DNA of 64,000 nt from Thermochaetoides thermophila DSM 1495 (GCF_000221225.1 NW_006383032.1:1054001-1118000), one strand, 5' to 3'; shown: positions 36,781-49,020, numbered from the stretch's first letter. Numbers and translations are program-made. The notes: generated by a model from the letters alone, not told the origin.

Positions 36781-37976
36781 CACAGTTTCCCTCACGGAGG
36801 AGAAAAAGGCCCAACTTCAGGAGGTGGCCGACCTTCTTCTTGAAATGTACCAAACCTTGGTCCGTATGCACTATCTACCAGCCGATGTAATTGACAAAGG
36901 ACCGCACTATATCACACACCTTCTGCCCAAATACCTGTCCGTCGGCCTTCACCCTGCCATCATCTACTTATGCAGCATCCTCCTTTACATTAACGAGAAC
37001 GGTACCCAGCACAATGATATCTGCTTCATCAGTGGCTCTCTTCCCCTTAACTTCCGTGACGAAAATGTGTTCGATAATAGTCGACGTCCACAGACCTGGG
37101 CACCATCTGGGGATCCGGCTGCGAAACTCCGGCCCTGGATGACCCCGGTAACGAAACCTCGAGGGCTTTACTCTGGCATAATGAATCATGATGCGAAGAA
37201 GCACGCGGTTCGACTCTGGATATATCGGACGTGCCGTGTAGTATGGACAGAAACCTACTCTATGGGGCGTTCACCGCTGAGAATGACAAGGAGACTGGAG
37301 AGTGGCGTATTTGGAAGATTGGTGTGGATGGTGAGCTGAGAGAACTTGGTGGAGAGGACCAGGAGGACTGCGGGAATATGCGAGCTACAATTAGGGAGTA
37401 GGAAAAACAGGGGAAAGAGAGGAAGCGAAGAGGGAGGGAAAGGAGCATTGGGAGCAAAAAGAAGCAGAGGTGAAAGATGAGGAGGAAATAGATGATGAAG
37501 TGGAGGCGGATGAAGAAGCGGAAAAAGAAGACGAGGGGGAAACAGGAGCGAATAAAGATGAAGGATTGCCATTCTGGTCAAGAAGATGATGAGGATGGCG
37601 ATGAATGGGATGAAGGAAACAGGACGAGGAAGAGGAGCCAGAAGGAGAGTGTTACTGGGATGACGAAGCGGACACGCGAGCGGCGGGCGATGTCCTACGC
37701 AATATCATCCGCTGATACCGCGAGCTTAAAGAGGTTCCTGGTGCTTCCCGGTGGCCCTGTCAGCCTGAGTTGGAGGAGGGGATATGGTTGTGCCGCTCTA
37801 TCGCAAGCACGGCTGGCCGAGCGATGATTCTGATGGAGATGCCTTTCTCAAGGATCTAGAAGCTGCCCGCGAAGCTCAGCAGAGAGACTGGACTGAGGAG
37901 GAATCAAGGTTCGGTAATAACATTTCTCAGCAAACTGCCTGGGGAGCACAGCAGACCATGCAAGAGACTGAATAGT
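36781..37976 (+). pseudogene. Broken gene of an uncharacterised fungal protein family
   Basis: Homology-like blocks run in one order but in several frames. The first block (about 36785-37240) contains EKKAQLQEVADLLLEMY, MHYLP and a GPHYIT motif, a pattern I recall from many uncharacterised sordariomycete proteins. After about 37235 the sense switches frame to DRNLLYGAF and EWRIWKIGVDGE, then meets a TAG. An acidic Glu/Asp-rich section follows in another frame. At 37713 a TGA stands where IIR-W-YRELKEVPG would be expected, so a Trp codon seems to have become a stop. The final block (MVVPLYRKHGWPSD) needs one more frame change near 37785. At least two frame shifts and one nonsense codon make it non-coding as it stands. 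A multi-intron gene is a weaker alternative. No transposon ends are seen beside it. Confidence 0.65.
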
Positions 37977-38591
37977 GAAGCTTTCTATGGGACCACGTTC
38001 AGATAGTAGAGTGCTGAAACTTGGAGGAGAGTTTGCAGAAAGAGACAACTTGCGGAGGACCGGATCGGGATTACGCATCTCTACCATAAACCAACTCTCT
38101 TAAATGAACTAAATTGACCATTCCAGTGATCCCATGAGCCAGGAGGGTTAAACCAAAAATGAAGCTCATGTACATCATCATGAAAACAATGTGGTGTTCC
38201 CCGCAGACTAAAAATCCCGATAATTACATTAGCCCCGATACAATGTAGGTTTTTTCTTTAAAATAAGCGTGCTGGTTGTGACTTTTTCACGGAAAACTCG
38301 TAAAATTACACAACCAGAACCCCACTTCGCCCATGGATCCTGGATGAATTCAACCGTGTCCCCGTCCAAGCATCTCAAATAGCCATCGCTCATACAGGCT
38401 TTGGTCAGCCTCTCGATATTGGATCCAGTCTTACAGAAAAAACAGACCAAGCAAACCATGAGTTGAAGGTAGATTGGCGGGCGAATGCACAACCTTCCTG
38501 CTCGCCTGGCCCGCCATAACCCGTGATCGAGTCATTCAAGGGACACTAAAAAGACCAACTTGAGGTACAAGCAGGAGCATCACAAGCAACC
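37977..38591. other. Intergenic region
   Basis: 615 bp between the pseudogene and the SDR gene. No recognisable frame or RNA. It should include the SDR promoter. Confidence 0.5.
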
Positions 38592-39965
38592 ATGGACACG
38601 CGCAGTGTCCCTGACACGGCTTCGGTGGCCGGGTCTGATGTGGCATCGAGCAAAACCAGGCTTCAGCTGCCCCCGAGCTGCGGGCCTCCGGAGCCGGGTC
38701 AGCCTACGAAGCAAATGGTTTGGATCGTAAGTCACCCCCCGCTCTTGCTTTCTCTCTACCAGACACTGAACAACCCCCAGGTCTTTGGTGGGACGGGACA
38801 TATGGGCCGGTCTCTGGTCAAATCGGCTCTTAGCCACGGGGACCTCGTCACTACAGTCGGGCGCGTTTTCGAGACGTCGCCTGAAGACATGGCCAAGGTC
38901 AACAGCGACACCTGCCTGGGTTTACTGTGCGACGTGCGCGATGGGGCATCGGTGCGGCGCGTAATTGAGCGCACGATCGCGCGCTTCGGCCGTGTTGATT
39001 GCATTGCCAACTGTTCTGGCTATGGTGTTATCGGCGCCTGCGAGGACCAAGACGAGCACGAGCTGCGCAATCAGTTCGAGACCAACTTCATGGGCACCCT
39101 GCACATTGTTCAGGCCAGTCTGCCCTACTTCCGCCAGCAGAATGGTGGTCGTTATCTGATCTTTAGCTCTACATCCGGCGCTCTGGGTGTCCCTGGGTTG
39201 GGTCCTTATTGCGCGACGAAGTATGCGGTTGAGGGGTTCGTCGAGGCGATGCTTTATGAGGTTGACTCATTCAACATCAAGGCGACTCTCGTCGAGCCCG
39301 GACTGGTTCGGCGTGACGAGCCAGCCGATCCTAAAGCCAGTCCGCTGCCGACTTGGGGGCACTTTCTCATAAAACCAGCCAGTGAGGCCTACTCTCATGC
39401 TACCTCACCGGCGCTTCACGCACAACGCATGGTGCAATGGCTCGGCGACCGCCAACCAACCAGCGCCGTCAAATGCGCCGAGCTAGTTTGGCAACTGGCA
39501 CATTGTTCGTACCCGCCGCTGCGTCTACTGCTGGGCAGCTATGCCATCGAGAGCATCCGTGACCGACTGCGGTCTGTGACGGAGGAGCTGGAGGACTGGA
39601 AGCATCTGAATTTCCCTCCGCCGCCCGATGCCCCAGGTGCCGAAGAGCTGCTCAAGAAGGATGACAATAGAGATAACAAGGCACCTGAAAGCCAGCAAGA
39701 CAAAGACAAAGAGGAAAACGAAAAGAAGGAGGAAGTTGAGCAGGAAGCAGGCGACGGTGGGGATGACGCAATGGAGAAAGAAGACGATGAAGAGAAAAAT
39801 AGGGAGAAGGGCAAAGATAGCAAAAAGGATAAGCCCGAGACAGACGAAATGGATGTTGACAAGGAGCAGGGAAAGGAAATGGAAAAGGAGAACAAAGACA
39901 AGGACGAGGTTATGCAAGATGCTCCGCCTGAGCAACCATCTCAAGAGGTTAAACCAAATGACTGA
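38592..39965 (+). CDS. Short-chain dehydrogenase/reductase with charged C-terminal tail
   Basis: Two exons, 38592-38726 and 38781-39965, giving 439 residues. The 54-nt intron (GTAAGT...CCCAG) is a multiple of three with no stop, so the frame also stays open unspliced. Splicing joins MVWI to VFGGTGHMG, restoring the Rossmann strand and a glycine-rich NAD(P) loop (residues 48-54). The classical SDR active site is present: S175 in the SSTSG block and Y188-x3-K192 in YCATKYAVEGF. The usual NNAG is NCSG here. An N-terminal 40 residues and a roughly 100-residue Lys/Glu/Asp tail flank the catalytic domain. Such a tail is unusual for the family and has no recognisable motif. The substrate is unknown. 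The PGLV segment after the active site matches SDRs acting on lipophilic carbonyls, but that is inference. Confidence 0.85.
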   Translation: MDTRSVPDTASVAGSDVASSKTRLQLPPSCGPPEPGQPTKQMVWIVSHPPLLLSLYQTLNNPQVFGGTGHMGRSLVKSALSHGDLVTTVGRVFETSPEDMAKVNSDTCLGLLCDVRDGASVRRVIERTIARFGRVDCIANCSGYGVIGACEDQDEHELRNQFETNFMGTLHIVQASLPYFRQQNGGRYLIFSSTSGALGVPGLGPYCATKYAVEGFVEAMLYEVDSFNIKATLVEPGLVRRDEPADPKASPLPTWGHFLIKPASEAYSHATSPALHAQRMVQWLGDRQPTSAVKCAELVWQLAHCSYPPLRLLLGSYAIESIRDRLRSVTEELEDWKHLNFPPPPDAPGAEELLKKDDNRDNKAPESQQDKDKEENEKKEEVEQEAGDGGDDAMEKEDDEEKNREKGKDSKKDKPETDEMDVDKEQGKEMEKENKDKDEVMQDAPPEQPSQEVKPND

Positions 39966-40857
39966 TAGGGTTGTCTCATGGTAACCTAAAGGAATGTGCT
40001 GGATACCTATATCAGGTGAATTTTCTTGGCTCTTTTAATCCTTGGATAGCAATATAACAGTGGTTCGGATGGTTGTTGTCAGAGCTGCCCCCGTTGATTT
40101 CGTTCTGCCCCCTCCCCCCTGAACTCGGTTATTCGCATGGCATCGCTTATTCGAGTTTTCTAAAACCATCTGACGCTACAAGCAGGCTCGCATGTGATAC
40201 TGGTACGCTATGAGAAAGCGTAAAATGCCCGTAATTTTCGCCCCCGTCGCATCCGAAAACAAGCATTGGTGACCCGCAGGGCTGCCCCACAGCCAACCAA
40301 ACGGCAGGAAAAAGGGGAACAAGGGGCTGAGCGGGCGCTGCGACCGGGCCGCCAACACCAGCGAGCCACAGCAGCGTCCAGCGTCAGGGTGAAGGCCCGC
40401 CGTGGAGCTGCGGTGTGCGGTTTCGGCTGGGCTTGCAATTTAACAGGATTTCAGCATTTCTTTCTCCTCCGTGGCATCTCCTTGACACACGTCTCCGACC
40501 CGCCCGTCCTCGAGCTGACGACGACGACGACGACGACATTAAGTCGGATTTTTTTTTTCTATTTTTGCGGAGAAATAGCCAAGAACAAGTTGCTATTTCT
40601 GCCCTGAGCGATCTGAGCGGTCAGCCGTTGTGGCTTTGTTCCTCGCACCTCTCTCTTTTCCTTCGTTTCGTGGATCGACGTCAAAAACACACTTCCCGGG
40701 CTGCCGACGCCTCCTCGCCTTCAGAAGAATCTTCCTTCGGATTCTGGAGATCTTGATTCTGCCATAATACCACCATTTTCCGAGAAACAGTGGTCGAAAC
40801 TCGCTTATCCGACTGCCAAGTCACCATCGCCAATAGTAGTAGATAAGATCGATCAAT
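39966..40857. promoter_or_regulatory. Upstream region and probable leader of the GDP-mannose transporter gene
   Basis: 892 bp between two plus-strand genes. It contains a (GAC)7 repeat at 40517-40537 and a T tract at about 40550-40558. The last 60 bp before the start are pyrimidine- and A-rich, like a 5' leader. Confidence 0.45.
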
Positions 40858-42190
40858 ATGTCGAACAAGAAAGAAGACTACGACCTGCGCGGCGCCGACG
40901 CCGTTGAGAAGGACCCCTTCCTGGGTCGTAGGCCGGCTGCTCGCCGTCCGCAGCCCACGCCGTGGCAGGTCTGGCTGGACAAGATTGATCACAGTCCGGG
41001 TGCCTCGATCCTGGCCTACTGCCTTTCGTCTATCAGTATGACGGTCGTCAACAAATACGTCGTGTCGGGGTCTTATTGGAACCTCAACTTTTTCTACCTC
41101 GCTGTTCAGGTATGCCAGACGAAATTGGAGGGGTTACGAGAGCAGTTGGTAGAGAAAAGCTAACAACTTCAGTCTCTCGTCTGCACATTGACCATCCTCG
41201 TTTTCAAGCACGCCGGTCTCTTCAAGAACCTTGCGCCTTTTGATCCGGTCAAGGCGAAGAAGTGTAGGTTCTGCCCATTGAACTCTTGTCAGATTCGGGT
41301 CTTTGGCTAATATTCCGCGCTCAGGGTTCCCTATCTCGCTGCTCCTCGTTGGCATGATCTACACTGGCGCCAAGGCGCTGCAATACCTCTCTGTTCCCGT
41401 CTACACCATCTTCAAGAACCTGACCATCATCGTGATCGCCTACGGCGAAGTTCTCTGGTTCGGCGGCAGCGTCACTCCCTTGACCCTTCTCTCGTTCGGT
41501 TTGATGGTGCTCAGCTCCGTCATTGCTGCCTGGGCTGATATTCAGGCCGCTCTTGATGGCATGCACTCTCTCGATACCTCGAGCGCCCTGTCGGCTCTCA
41601 ATGCCGGCTACGCGTGGATGGGCATGAACGTTGTGTGCACTTCGTCGTATGTTCTCGGCATGCGCAAGGTCATTAAGAAGATGAACTTTAAGGACTATGA
41701 CAGTAGGTGCCCCTGAAGGAAGGTGTGTCAGAGTCGAAACTAACGAGATATAGCCATGTTCTACAACAATCTGCTCACCATCCCCGTCCTGATCGTCTGC
41801 TCGCTGCTCGTCGAGGACTGGTCGGCCGAGAACCTGGCGCGCAACTTCCCTGAGGAGACGCGTAACAAGCTGATGATTGGCATGATATACTCCGGTCTGG
41901 CCGCCATCTTTATCTCGTACTGCTCGGCCTGGTGCATCCGCGTCACCTCGTCTACCACCTATTCCATGGTCGGCGCTCTCAACAAGCTGCCCATCGCCAT
42001 CTCTGGCCTCATCTTCTTCGATGCTCCCATCACCTTCGGCAGTGTCACTGCCATCATTGTTGGCTTTATCTCGGGTCTGGTCTTCACCTGGGCCAAGGTC
42101 CGCCAAAAGGCCCAGGAGGCGGTTGGCCTACCTAAGCCTGTTACCATGAGCGCCAGCTCAGCGAGCAATCGAGACGCCAACTCGTCATAA
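40858..42190 (+). CDS. VRG4/GMT1: Golgi GDP-mannose transporter
   Basis: Four exons: 40858-41109, 41173-41263, 41325-41702 and 41754-42190, giving 385 residues. Introns are 63, 61 and 51 nt with GTATGC, GTAGGT and GTAGGT donors; all phases close. It is a ten-helix drug/metabolite-transporter fold. The two substrate motifs of GDP-mannose carriers are both present: FYNN at 243-246 and GALNK at 314-318. The carrier exchanges cytosolic GDP-mannose for lumenal GMP and so feeds protein and lipid mannosylation in the Golgi. It is usually essential in fungi because the cell wall depends on it. The N-terminal 40 residues are charged and cytosolic. It converges on the Rce1 gene with about 1 kb between stops. 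Confidence 0.95.
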
Positions 42191-43185
42191 GGGATAGAAG
42201 AGAGAGAAAGTAAGAGAGAGAGAGAGAGGAAGAGGAGAGGAGAGAGAAATGGCAACGGCTTGGGGCAAAATTTCCTCGACGCTGAAGCAGCCGGGTGCAA
42301 CCGAAGCGTGGGACCTGGCCGTTGTTGATGGTTATCTTCTCTGTACATCCTATGATGTTAATCTCTTTCAGCCCCTTCCTTTCTCATTTTCGCCCCGTTT
42401 CGCCCCGTTGCCCTCTTTACTCTTCACATAGCCATTTAGTGAACGATCTATTAGTCTTATTTTTTTGTTCTTCTCGCAGACGGAAAATCGCCTGCTTGCA
42501 GCATAGAGCTCGGACCTCGTTGATTGGAATGGGAACATAAGGGGTTTTCTAATCCTCTCTTCAACCTTTCTTTCAGTTTCCCTCCATCTTATCCTCTTTT
42601 TCCAAAGGGTCTTCTAGCATTCAGCTGAAATAAGAGGCAAAATCAGATGATACAAGGCGCGCTCGACAGGCACGACAACAAATTGGGCGTTTTCTTCTTT
42701 TGCGGCAATGTGGGAATACTTGTGTAATGGCAAAATCTGCTTTTCTCCCCCTTTTGTAGGAAGAGAAGGAAGGGACGCCGGTCTGCTTATTGGTTTTAAT
42801 TATGGGACTACAGGCTCGGCCGGTTTGGTTCGGGCTTTGCTCCATGAATCACGATAACTGGGGTTGGAATGGATGGGTGGTGGTCGGTAGGTAGGGTATG
42901 ACCAGCAAGTGATGTGTGGGCAGGCGTGGGCATGCTCGGAAGTTGGTAGATAGAGTAGTGAATTGATGGGAGTATTGGTTGCCTTGTATGGTTGCGTAGA
43001 AGCAGTAACGGTATGATAGAATGTCCGTCTATTATATAAAGATCCGTCCTAGGTATTATGTCCCGGTGGTCCTGGAGGTGGGAGTATGCTTATAAAGCAG
43101 GAAAACTATAAAAATATCACCAACCCTGCTCCTAGACATCTTAGCCAATTATCAACTATCAACTCCTCGTAGGCCAGAAAATTAC
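42191..43185. other. Convergent 3' region
   Basis: 995 bp between the stops of the GMT and Rce1 genes. An AG-dinucleotide tract occurs at 42213-42229, just after the GMT stop. No other feature recognised. Confidence 0.5.
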
Positions 43186-44627
43186 CTATAAAGCAGCCTT
43201 CTTAAACGCCTGCTTCGGCACTAAAGCATTGCTGCCCTCCGTCCACGACCACAAATTCCTCCACCACAACACAGCTCCAGTCACCAACAGCACGTAGTAA
43301 ATAATCGTCCACAGGATACTCAACCTCTTCCTTTTTTGCCCCCTATTCCCACTCGAATGCTGCTGCCCAGCATCCCCGCCCGCCATAACCGGCACCGCTC
43401 TTTCCAGCCCCTCCTCATCATCATCCTCGGGCTCAACCCTTCCCCAAAGTTGCGGCAGACCCATGCAATTACAAAAAGCGTGCACGGCGCACACGCCCAG
43501 GAAGGAGCCGGTGCGGAGGAAGAGGAATGTCGCGTACGCTCCGAACAGCGTGGTGTATGCGAATTGAAAGAGAGAGCGTAGCAAGGCCGGGAGGAAGGAC
43601 ACACCAGGATGGGAGAGGCGGAACTCGTAGAAGTGATGCACGTGGGAGAGGCCGAAGATAATTGGGGTGAAGAAGATGATTTGGGAGGGAGTGAGGGGAG
43701 AGCGCAGGGTCAAGGGGATGGAGGAGGAGCGGAAGAGGAGTTCTTCTGTTATGGGACCCTTCAAAGTTCAAGTCAGTATGGTTGTTCGGGAGAGACGCCG
43801 ACTGAAAGGGAGGGAGAGAGGAAGGAGAGGAGGGGGGAGGTGGGGGGGGGGTGGAGGGGGTTTGTGGGGGTAAGAGGGAAGAGGGACTTACGGCAACGAT
43901 ATTCCTCCAACTCGTCCACTCCCATCCGAAAAGCACCTCCCTCGCTGGTGCACAACCCCTCAAAATCCAATCCCTCCAACCGCCCTCGACAACGAGATAA
44001 GCGTACAACGGCCCCAAATATAGCACCATCGTCAACCCCAACGCCTTCAGCCCATCCCACAGCCCGACAGGCCATACACCCAACAGGTGCAAAGCCTGTC
44101 GGTGTGGGCCACTCAGCACTGCCCCGTCTCCATCCTCAGATGAGGGAACGTACGTCCTCAAGAGGATGATGTACGTCGCGGCGGCACAAGTAAAGCAGGT
44201 GAATGTGACGGAGCGGATGCGGGCGCGGATGACGGAAGGGGCGTCCCGTGAGTGCGTGGTGGATGGGCGGGTAGACGAGGAGAGGTAGAAGGGGATGAAG
44301 TAGGAGAGGGCGTAGAGGATGAGGAGGAGGACGGTTGTGCGAGTTGTTAAGCGGGGTGGTGGAGGGTTATCTGGAGGGGGTTAGCATTCATCATCCTCGG
44401 AACTGTGAAAATGAAATGTGGAGAGGTAAGGGGTATCTGAATTGTAATTGCTGCTTTAGATCACACATGTAAATGGATGTGCGAGTTGAGCAGTGAGATA
44501 GTCCAAATATTATGAAATAAACTGATGATATGTCACAAGACGAGACGACTGAGAGAGAGGTGATGAGAGGTGACGTACCCTTATGCCAAGGGTTGATCTT
44601 GCTGAATACCTCACCCAAGGCAGGCAT
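43186..44627 (-). CDS. RCE1: CAAX prenyl protease 2 (Rce1)
   Basis: Three exons: 44627-44579, 44370-43892 and 43758-43186, giving 366 residues. Introns are 208 nt (GTACGT...CCAG) and 133 nt (GTAAGT...GAAG). Exon 2 carries the conserved ARIRSVT region after DAPSVIR. The second junction joins RNIVA to GPITEELLFR, rebuilding the active site. Catalytic residues match the family: E181, E182 and R186 in EExxxR, H215 in FGLSHVHH, and H269 and N273 in VHAFCN. Rce1 is an ER multipass glutamate protease. It removes the last three residues of farnesylated or geranylgeranylated proteins such as Ras, Rho and a-factor-type pheromones. Exon 1 is short and less certain than the rest. The C-terminus is basic and follows a final hydrophobic helix. 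Confidence 0.92.
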
Positions 44628-44795
44628 TTCTTGCTTTGCCCCAAGTTCTTTTCTCCTGAGCCCTTCTCACTCCGAAACCAAACCCAACTTGAATTTGACG
44701 CGAAGCTCAGTACAACGAAACACACAAACAGTTGCACCACCTCAGGTAAGTGATTCCGAATTCTCAGCTGTCTCCGTTCACTTCCGTGGTCGTTG

Positions 44796-44797
<2 letters not shown>

Positions 44798-44832
<35 letters not shown>
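44798..44832 (+). repeat. (CTG)11-12 microsatellite
   Basis: Uninterrupted CTG tract of 35 nt in non-coding DNA, 170 bp upstream of the Rce1 start codon on the opposite strand. Confidence 0.95.
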
Positions 44833-45098
44833 AAGCGCGTAGCCGCCGAGCTCAACCCCTGCTTAAACGCCGGTCAGAGGTCAGATTGCCTCAGGTACGA
44901 CAGTTGTCGTTGTCGGTGGCTGTTTTCCTTTTTGCCTACTCTCGGCGATGATGTGCAGATCAATCAAGTGGCCGCGCAAACGGTCGTTTCGTCTGTTCGT
45001 ATGATAATTTCTTTCTTTCTTTCTTTTTTTTTGGTTCAACAATCTTGAGAGTTTCAATGGAATATGTCCTCAGTGTGTGTTTGGATGTTGACCAAGCT

Positions 45099-45131
45099 GT
45101 CCTGTCCTGTCCTGTCCTGTCCCGTCCTGTC
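45099..45131 (+). repeat. CTGTC pentanucleotide repeat
   Basis: About six CTGTC units with one CCGTC variant. Non-coding. Confidence 0.8.
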
Positions 45132-48100
45132 AGATGTCAAGCCGACGCGCTATGCTGCTGCGGCCTTAGGCTCCATCGGCTGTTGAGAGGGGACCCGCAA
45201 GCCGAGAAAGGGGCTGTGAGCTTAGGTAAGGTCAGGTTGTTTTCCATGCCGAGAAATCCTCAAAAGAGTTTGGCCTCTTGTCTCCACCTGCGCTTGGCCA
45301 GCTTCCCAGCACCGACAGAGAAGATCTTTTCCTTTTGTTGTGTGCGTGTGTATGGAGGATCGACGTCGTCCCGTTGACATTCAAGGTACGTATGGGGCAT
45401 AAAATAACTCAACGGCTAAGGTTGTAGATGTTTGGAGATGGAATGAGTGAGTGTGTGTGTGGGGGGAGGAGAGAGAGAGGTCAAGACGGGCGCTCAAGAC
45501 TGACTCGAGGGATGAAATCTTGAGGCTGACTGAGCATTCACTTGTCGCTGTCCATATTGTTCTTCTCCCTACGTATTGTTTTCTTTCCCCTAAAGCATAA
45601 CTGATGACCTGCCATCAATACTACATGCACAATGGCCTCATGTCCGTGTACCTATGCGTGTGTTTCCGATCGTCGATTGACATTGACAGCCGTCTCCGCG
45701 AGATTTGCGCTCCGTCCGTCCACTGCGACTCTACTGACGATCCTCTATACCTACCTGAGAAGGAGGTATACTCCGGGCGGGTTATATGCTGCACTTACCC
45801 TATAGTCCGAAGCTATATTATGCTACCTATGACCCGTAGAGCTTAGAGCATCCGTACAGTCGGCTCGGCTCTAATGGCACTTAAACAGTATACTTACAAC
45901 CCATCAATCCGGTTGAAGTGGATGAAGCCGACATGACAGCAGAGATAGACAGACAGACAAGAGCGAAAAAAAAATAAAAAGAGTAATCCGGATCAGGAAC
46001 GAGCTATCTCTGTTTATCCATTGCCAGTGCCCGTGCTACTGCAACAGCCTGATCCCCCGCGAGAACCCGCGAATGGGAAGGATACTGGCGATGGTCGCGA
46101 CCCCTGCTGAGCCTGTGGCTTGCATCGGTTTTCCGAGGGCTTCCACCGCCGTTGAACACGTATCCGGCTCCCCCCCCCTTTTTTTTTTTTTTTGGCCCGT
46201 CAAAATCCTCTCTGGCTTCGATCGGTGTGTGCGCCCACAACCTCAACCAGGGAAAAAGAAGCGCCGGGAAATTTTTGGGCTGATTGCTGTGAGACTGCGC
46301 ACAACCCGGAGGTACTATGCATGGCCACAAACTCATGAGATCGGCAAGCAAGCTCTCCCGTCAGACAAATTCAAAGCGTTGAGGCTCTTGCTTTGCCAGA
46401 TCTTTGTCGTACCGGCGCCACATGGAACACTTGCGGGTTTATCAAAAAGCTGTGTGGTTGGGTCCGGCGCTGAGAATTTGGTTCGACGGAGGCCATCTTT
46501 TTTAGACCACAAAAAAAAAAGGGAGCTGAACTGCGCCTGAACAGCCGAGATGCGACGTTGCGCAGCACATCCTGCCGCATGGTTCCTGGAAAAGCTGGCG
46601 TCCGGTCGAGTCGAACCACTCTACCGCTTCGCTCGAGGCGTAGCGACGGCAGAAGCGTTTCGCAAGCTCATCAAGAGGTTGATCATGGGCATTGAGATGC
46701 CATCAAAAGATCAGTCAGGATCACCCCGACTCGCGTGGTCAAGCTAGCGCGCGGGGTGACCCAGGATCTAACATCCAAGCTGCGGGAGACAGCGTGGTAA
46801 CGGGCATTGATATTTAATTGATATATTGGTTGATAGGGTTAGAGATGATGGAGTCGTCGAGCAATGCCGGATGGGAATTCTAGGCTCGCCTTGGTGTGCG
46901 TTGGTGCGGCGTTGGCGTCGGTCTTGTCGGGAAGAGGCTCAAAGCCAGAAAAAGGTTTGTTCGGATGAGTTTGCAGCAAAGGTCCTCCCAGCTTCCAAAG
47001 CTGCAGAGCAGCTGTCGTCGTTTGGTCCCGGTCGCTGGAAGGGAGGATCCCACGATAGCAACCAGCCGGGTGGAGCTCTCCCAGATCCGAAAACGTTGGG
47101 CTCATGCCCAAAGTGGGAATGGCCGGGCGTGGCTGGAGTGGGGCATCCAGGAACCAAGGCTGGGGGGCTAAGCCCAAAAAGGGCTGTCTCCGGGGGGGGG
47201 GGGCCCAGTCAAGCTCAGCGAGGGCGTTGGAGCTTCTTGCAAGCTGATGGGATCCACTAAGAGCCCGCTGTCACCTCGCTGAAGCTTGCGCTGGATTCGC
47301 TGGGCCTGCTGGCATTCGTTGTCCCTGCAGCAACCGGCCCTATCGGCGAAGAGCAGCAGCGGGATGCGAAATTAAAACTGCCAGGCTGGCAGCCTTGTCC
47401 CTGGTGCAGCAAGCATCAGCAAGGCCGCCAAGGGCTTGCAACCCCCCCCCGGCGAGAGCGAGGGACCAGCGAGGAGGAGAGGGAGGAGAGGGGGGGGGGG
47501 CCGCCCGAGCGCTGGGCGGTCAGCATCTCGACGCTTCTCCTTGGACTCCTTGCGTGTGCAGCTGCAGCAGCGTCTGGCGCGGCGTGTCTGAGCCAGAAAA
47601 CAGCGCTGGGGACGACATGGGGGTTTTCGACGGATTTGTGTTGGCGAGAGTTGTGCTTTGGTGATGATGAAGTTGGGGACTTTGGGGGGTTGTTTTGCGC
47701 GAATTGCCAAAGCGGGAAAAAAAAAAAAAAAGGCGACGAGCTTCTCCTCAAAGTGACTCCTCAGCGTCCCAAATCTTTGAAGCCAAAGAGCGCAAGTGGA
47801 AGCGCTGGAGCTGCCGTGCTTCCCTCTCCCTCCCCCCCCCCCCCCCGGGGCCCCCAGTTCAGGTCCCCAGCAGCCCAGCCAGGCCCTGGCGTAAATCACT
47901 TTTCTCCGCCTTTTCCCAAGGTTGCAGTCAACCGAACCTAGTTCCCGTCGACCTCTGCGCTTCTCGTCCACTCCTTTTTCTCTGCAACCCTAAGACGAAA
48001 CGTTCACGGCCGTCTGGTCATCAGACTTGTCAGACTGTTTGGTTGACTCTCGGTGCGCAGTGCAGACAGGCTGTGGAGAGAGATACCTAAGCTCTAGCCG

Positions 48101-49020
48101 CCCACCTGGCTGTGTTTCCCGCCCTCTTTTCCTCTTTCTGCCCACTCTCTGCCTTCTTTCCCTCCCACTTGGGACCAGTCCGCCCAATTGGACCTCTGCG
48201 TCGCTGACGCTTCCACTCTTTTGCAAACCGGGGAAGGGTGTCTCTGTCTGGTGTCGCCATCGCCGTCGCTCTTTTGCTGCTCCAGATTCAGACCGTCCAC
48301 ATGGCCTAATGCTCAACTGACGTGCATTTGGTGCATCTGGCTCTAAGAATAACCCAACTTTTGTCATTCTTTGCTGCCCTCCCCTTCCCCCTCCATTCCT
48401 GCTGTGGCCTCGAACAAACTGCTGCTGCGTTCTTGCATATTCCCTGCATTCGTTTTGCTGCTTGGGACCAGCTCTTAGGCATAATTCCAGCATTCAGCCC
48501 TAATCTCGTCCCGTCCCGTCCGTCGTTATCATCGCCGTCAACATCAACAGCCACCCCTACTTCACTCACTCACTCACTCACTCTCTCTCTCTCTCTCTCG
48601 CCGAGAGCCACAGCATTACGCTCTTTACGACCACTACTACCACCTGCCGTGACCAACACCTCACCCTGCCCTCGCCCTCGTCCTCACTGCACACCGCAAC
48701 CACACCGACGCACCTTACGCATACAACCCTGCAGTCTACACTAGTCCAACCACACGCGTAATAGGGTAATAGTATCATCGGCTTCATCCATCTCGAACTC
48801 ATCTCGACTCGAGTCGGCTCAAGACGTCAAGCGTTGCCGTTGCCTTTCTGTTCATCGTGTTCCCTGCTCCATCCGACGCGTTTTCTGTTCAGGCGACTCC
48901 ATCGATACGACAAGCCACCGACCACGACCAAAGAATCAACGATTACGACTCGACGTTATCACAATATCAGATTTCTTGCTCGCCGCATGACTCGCTCATG
49001 GAAGATTTCTGACAGCCCAA

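Noticed and set aside
38727..38762. Alternative SDR acceptor giving a 36-nt intron
   Set aside because: Too short for spliceosomal removal in these fungi. The acceptor 18 nt further on gives a normal 54-nt intron and a clean Rossmann strand.
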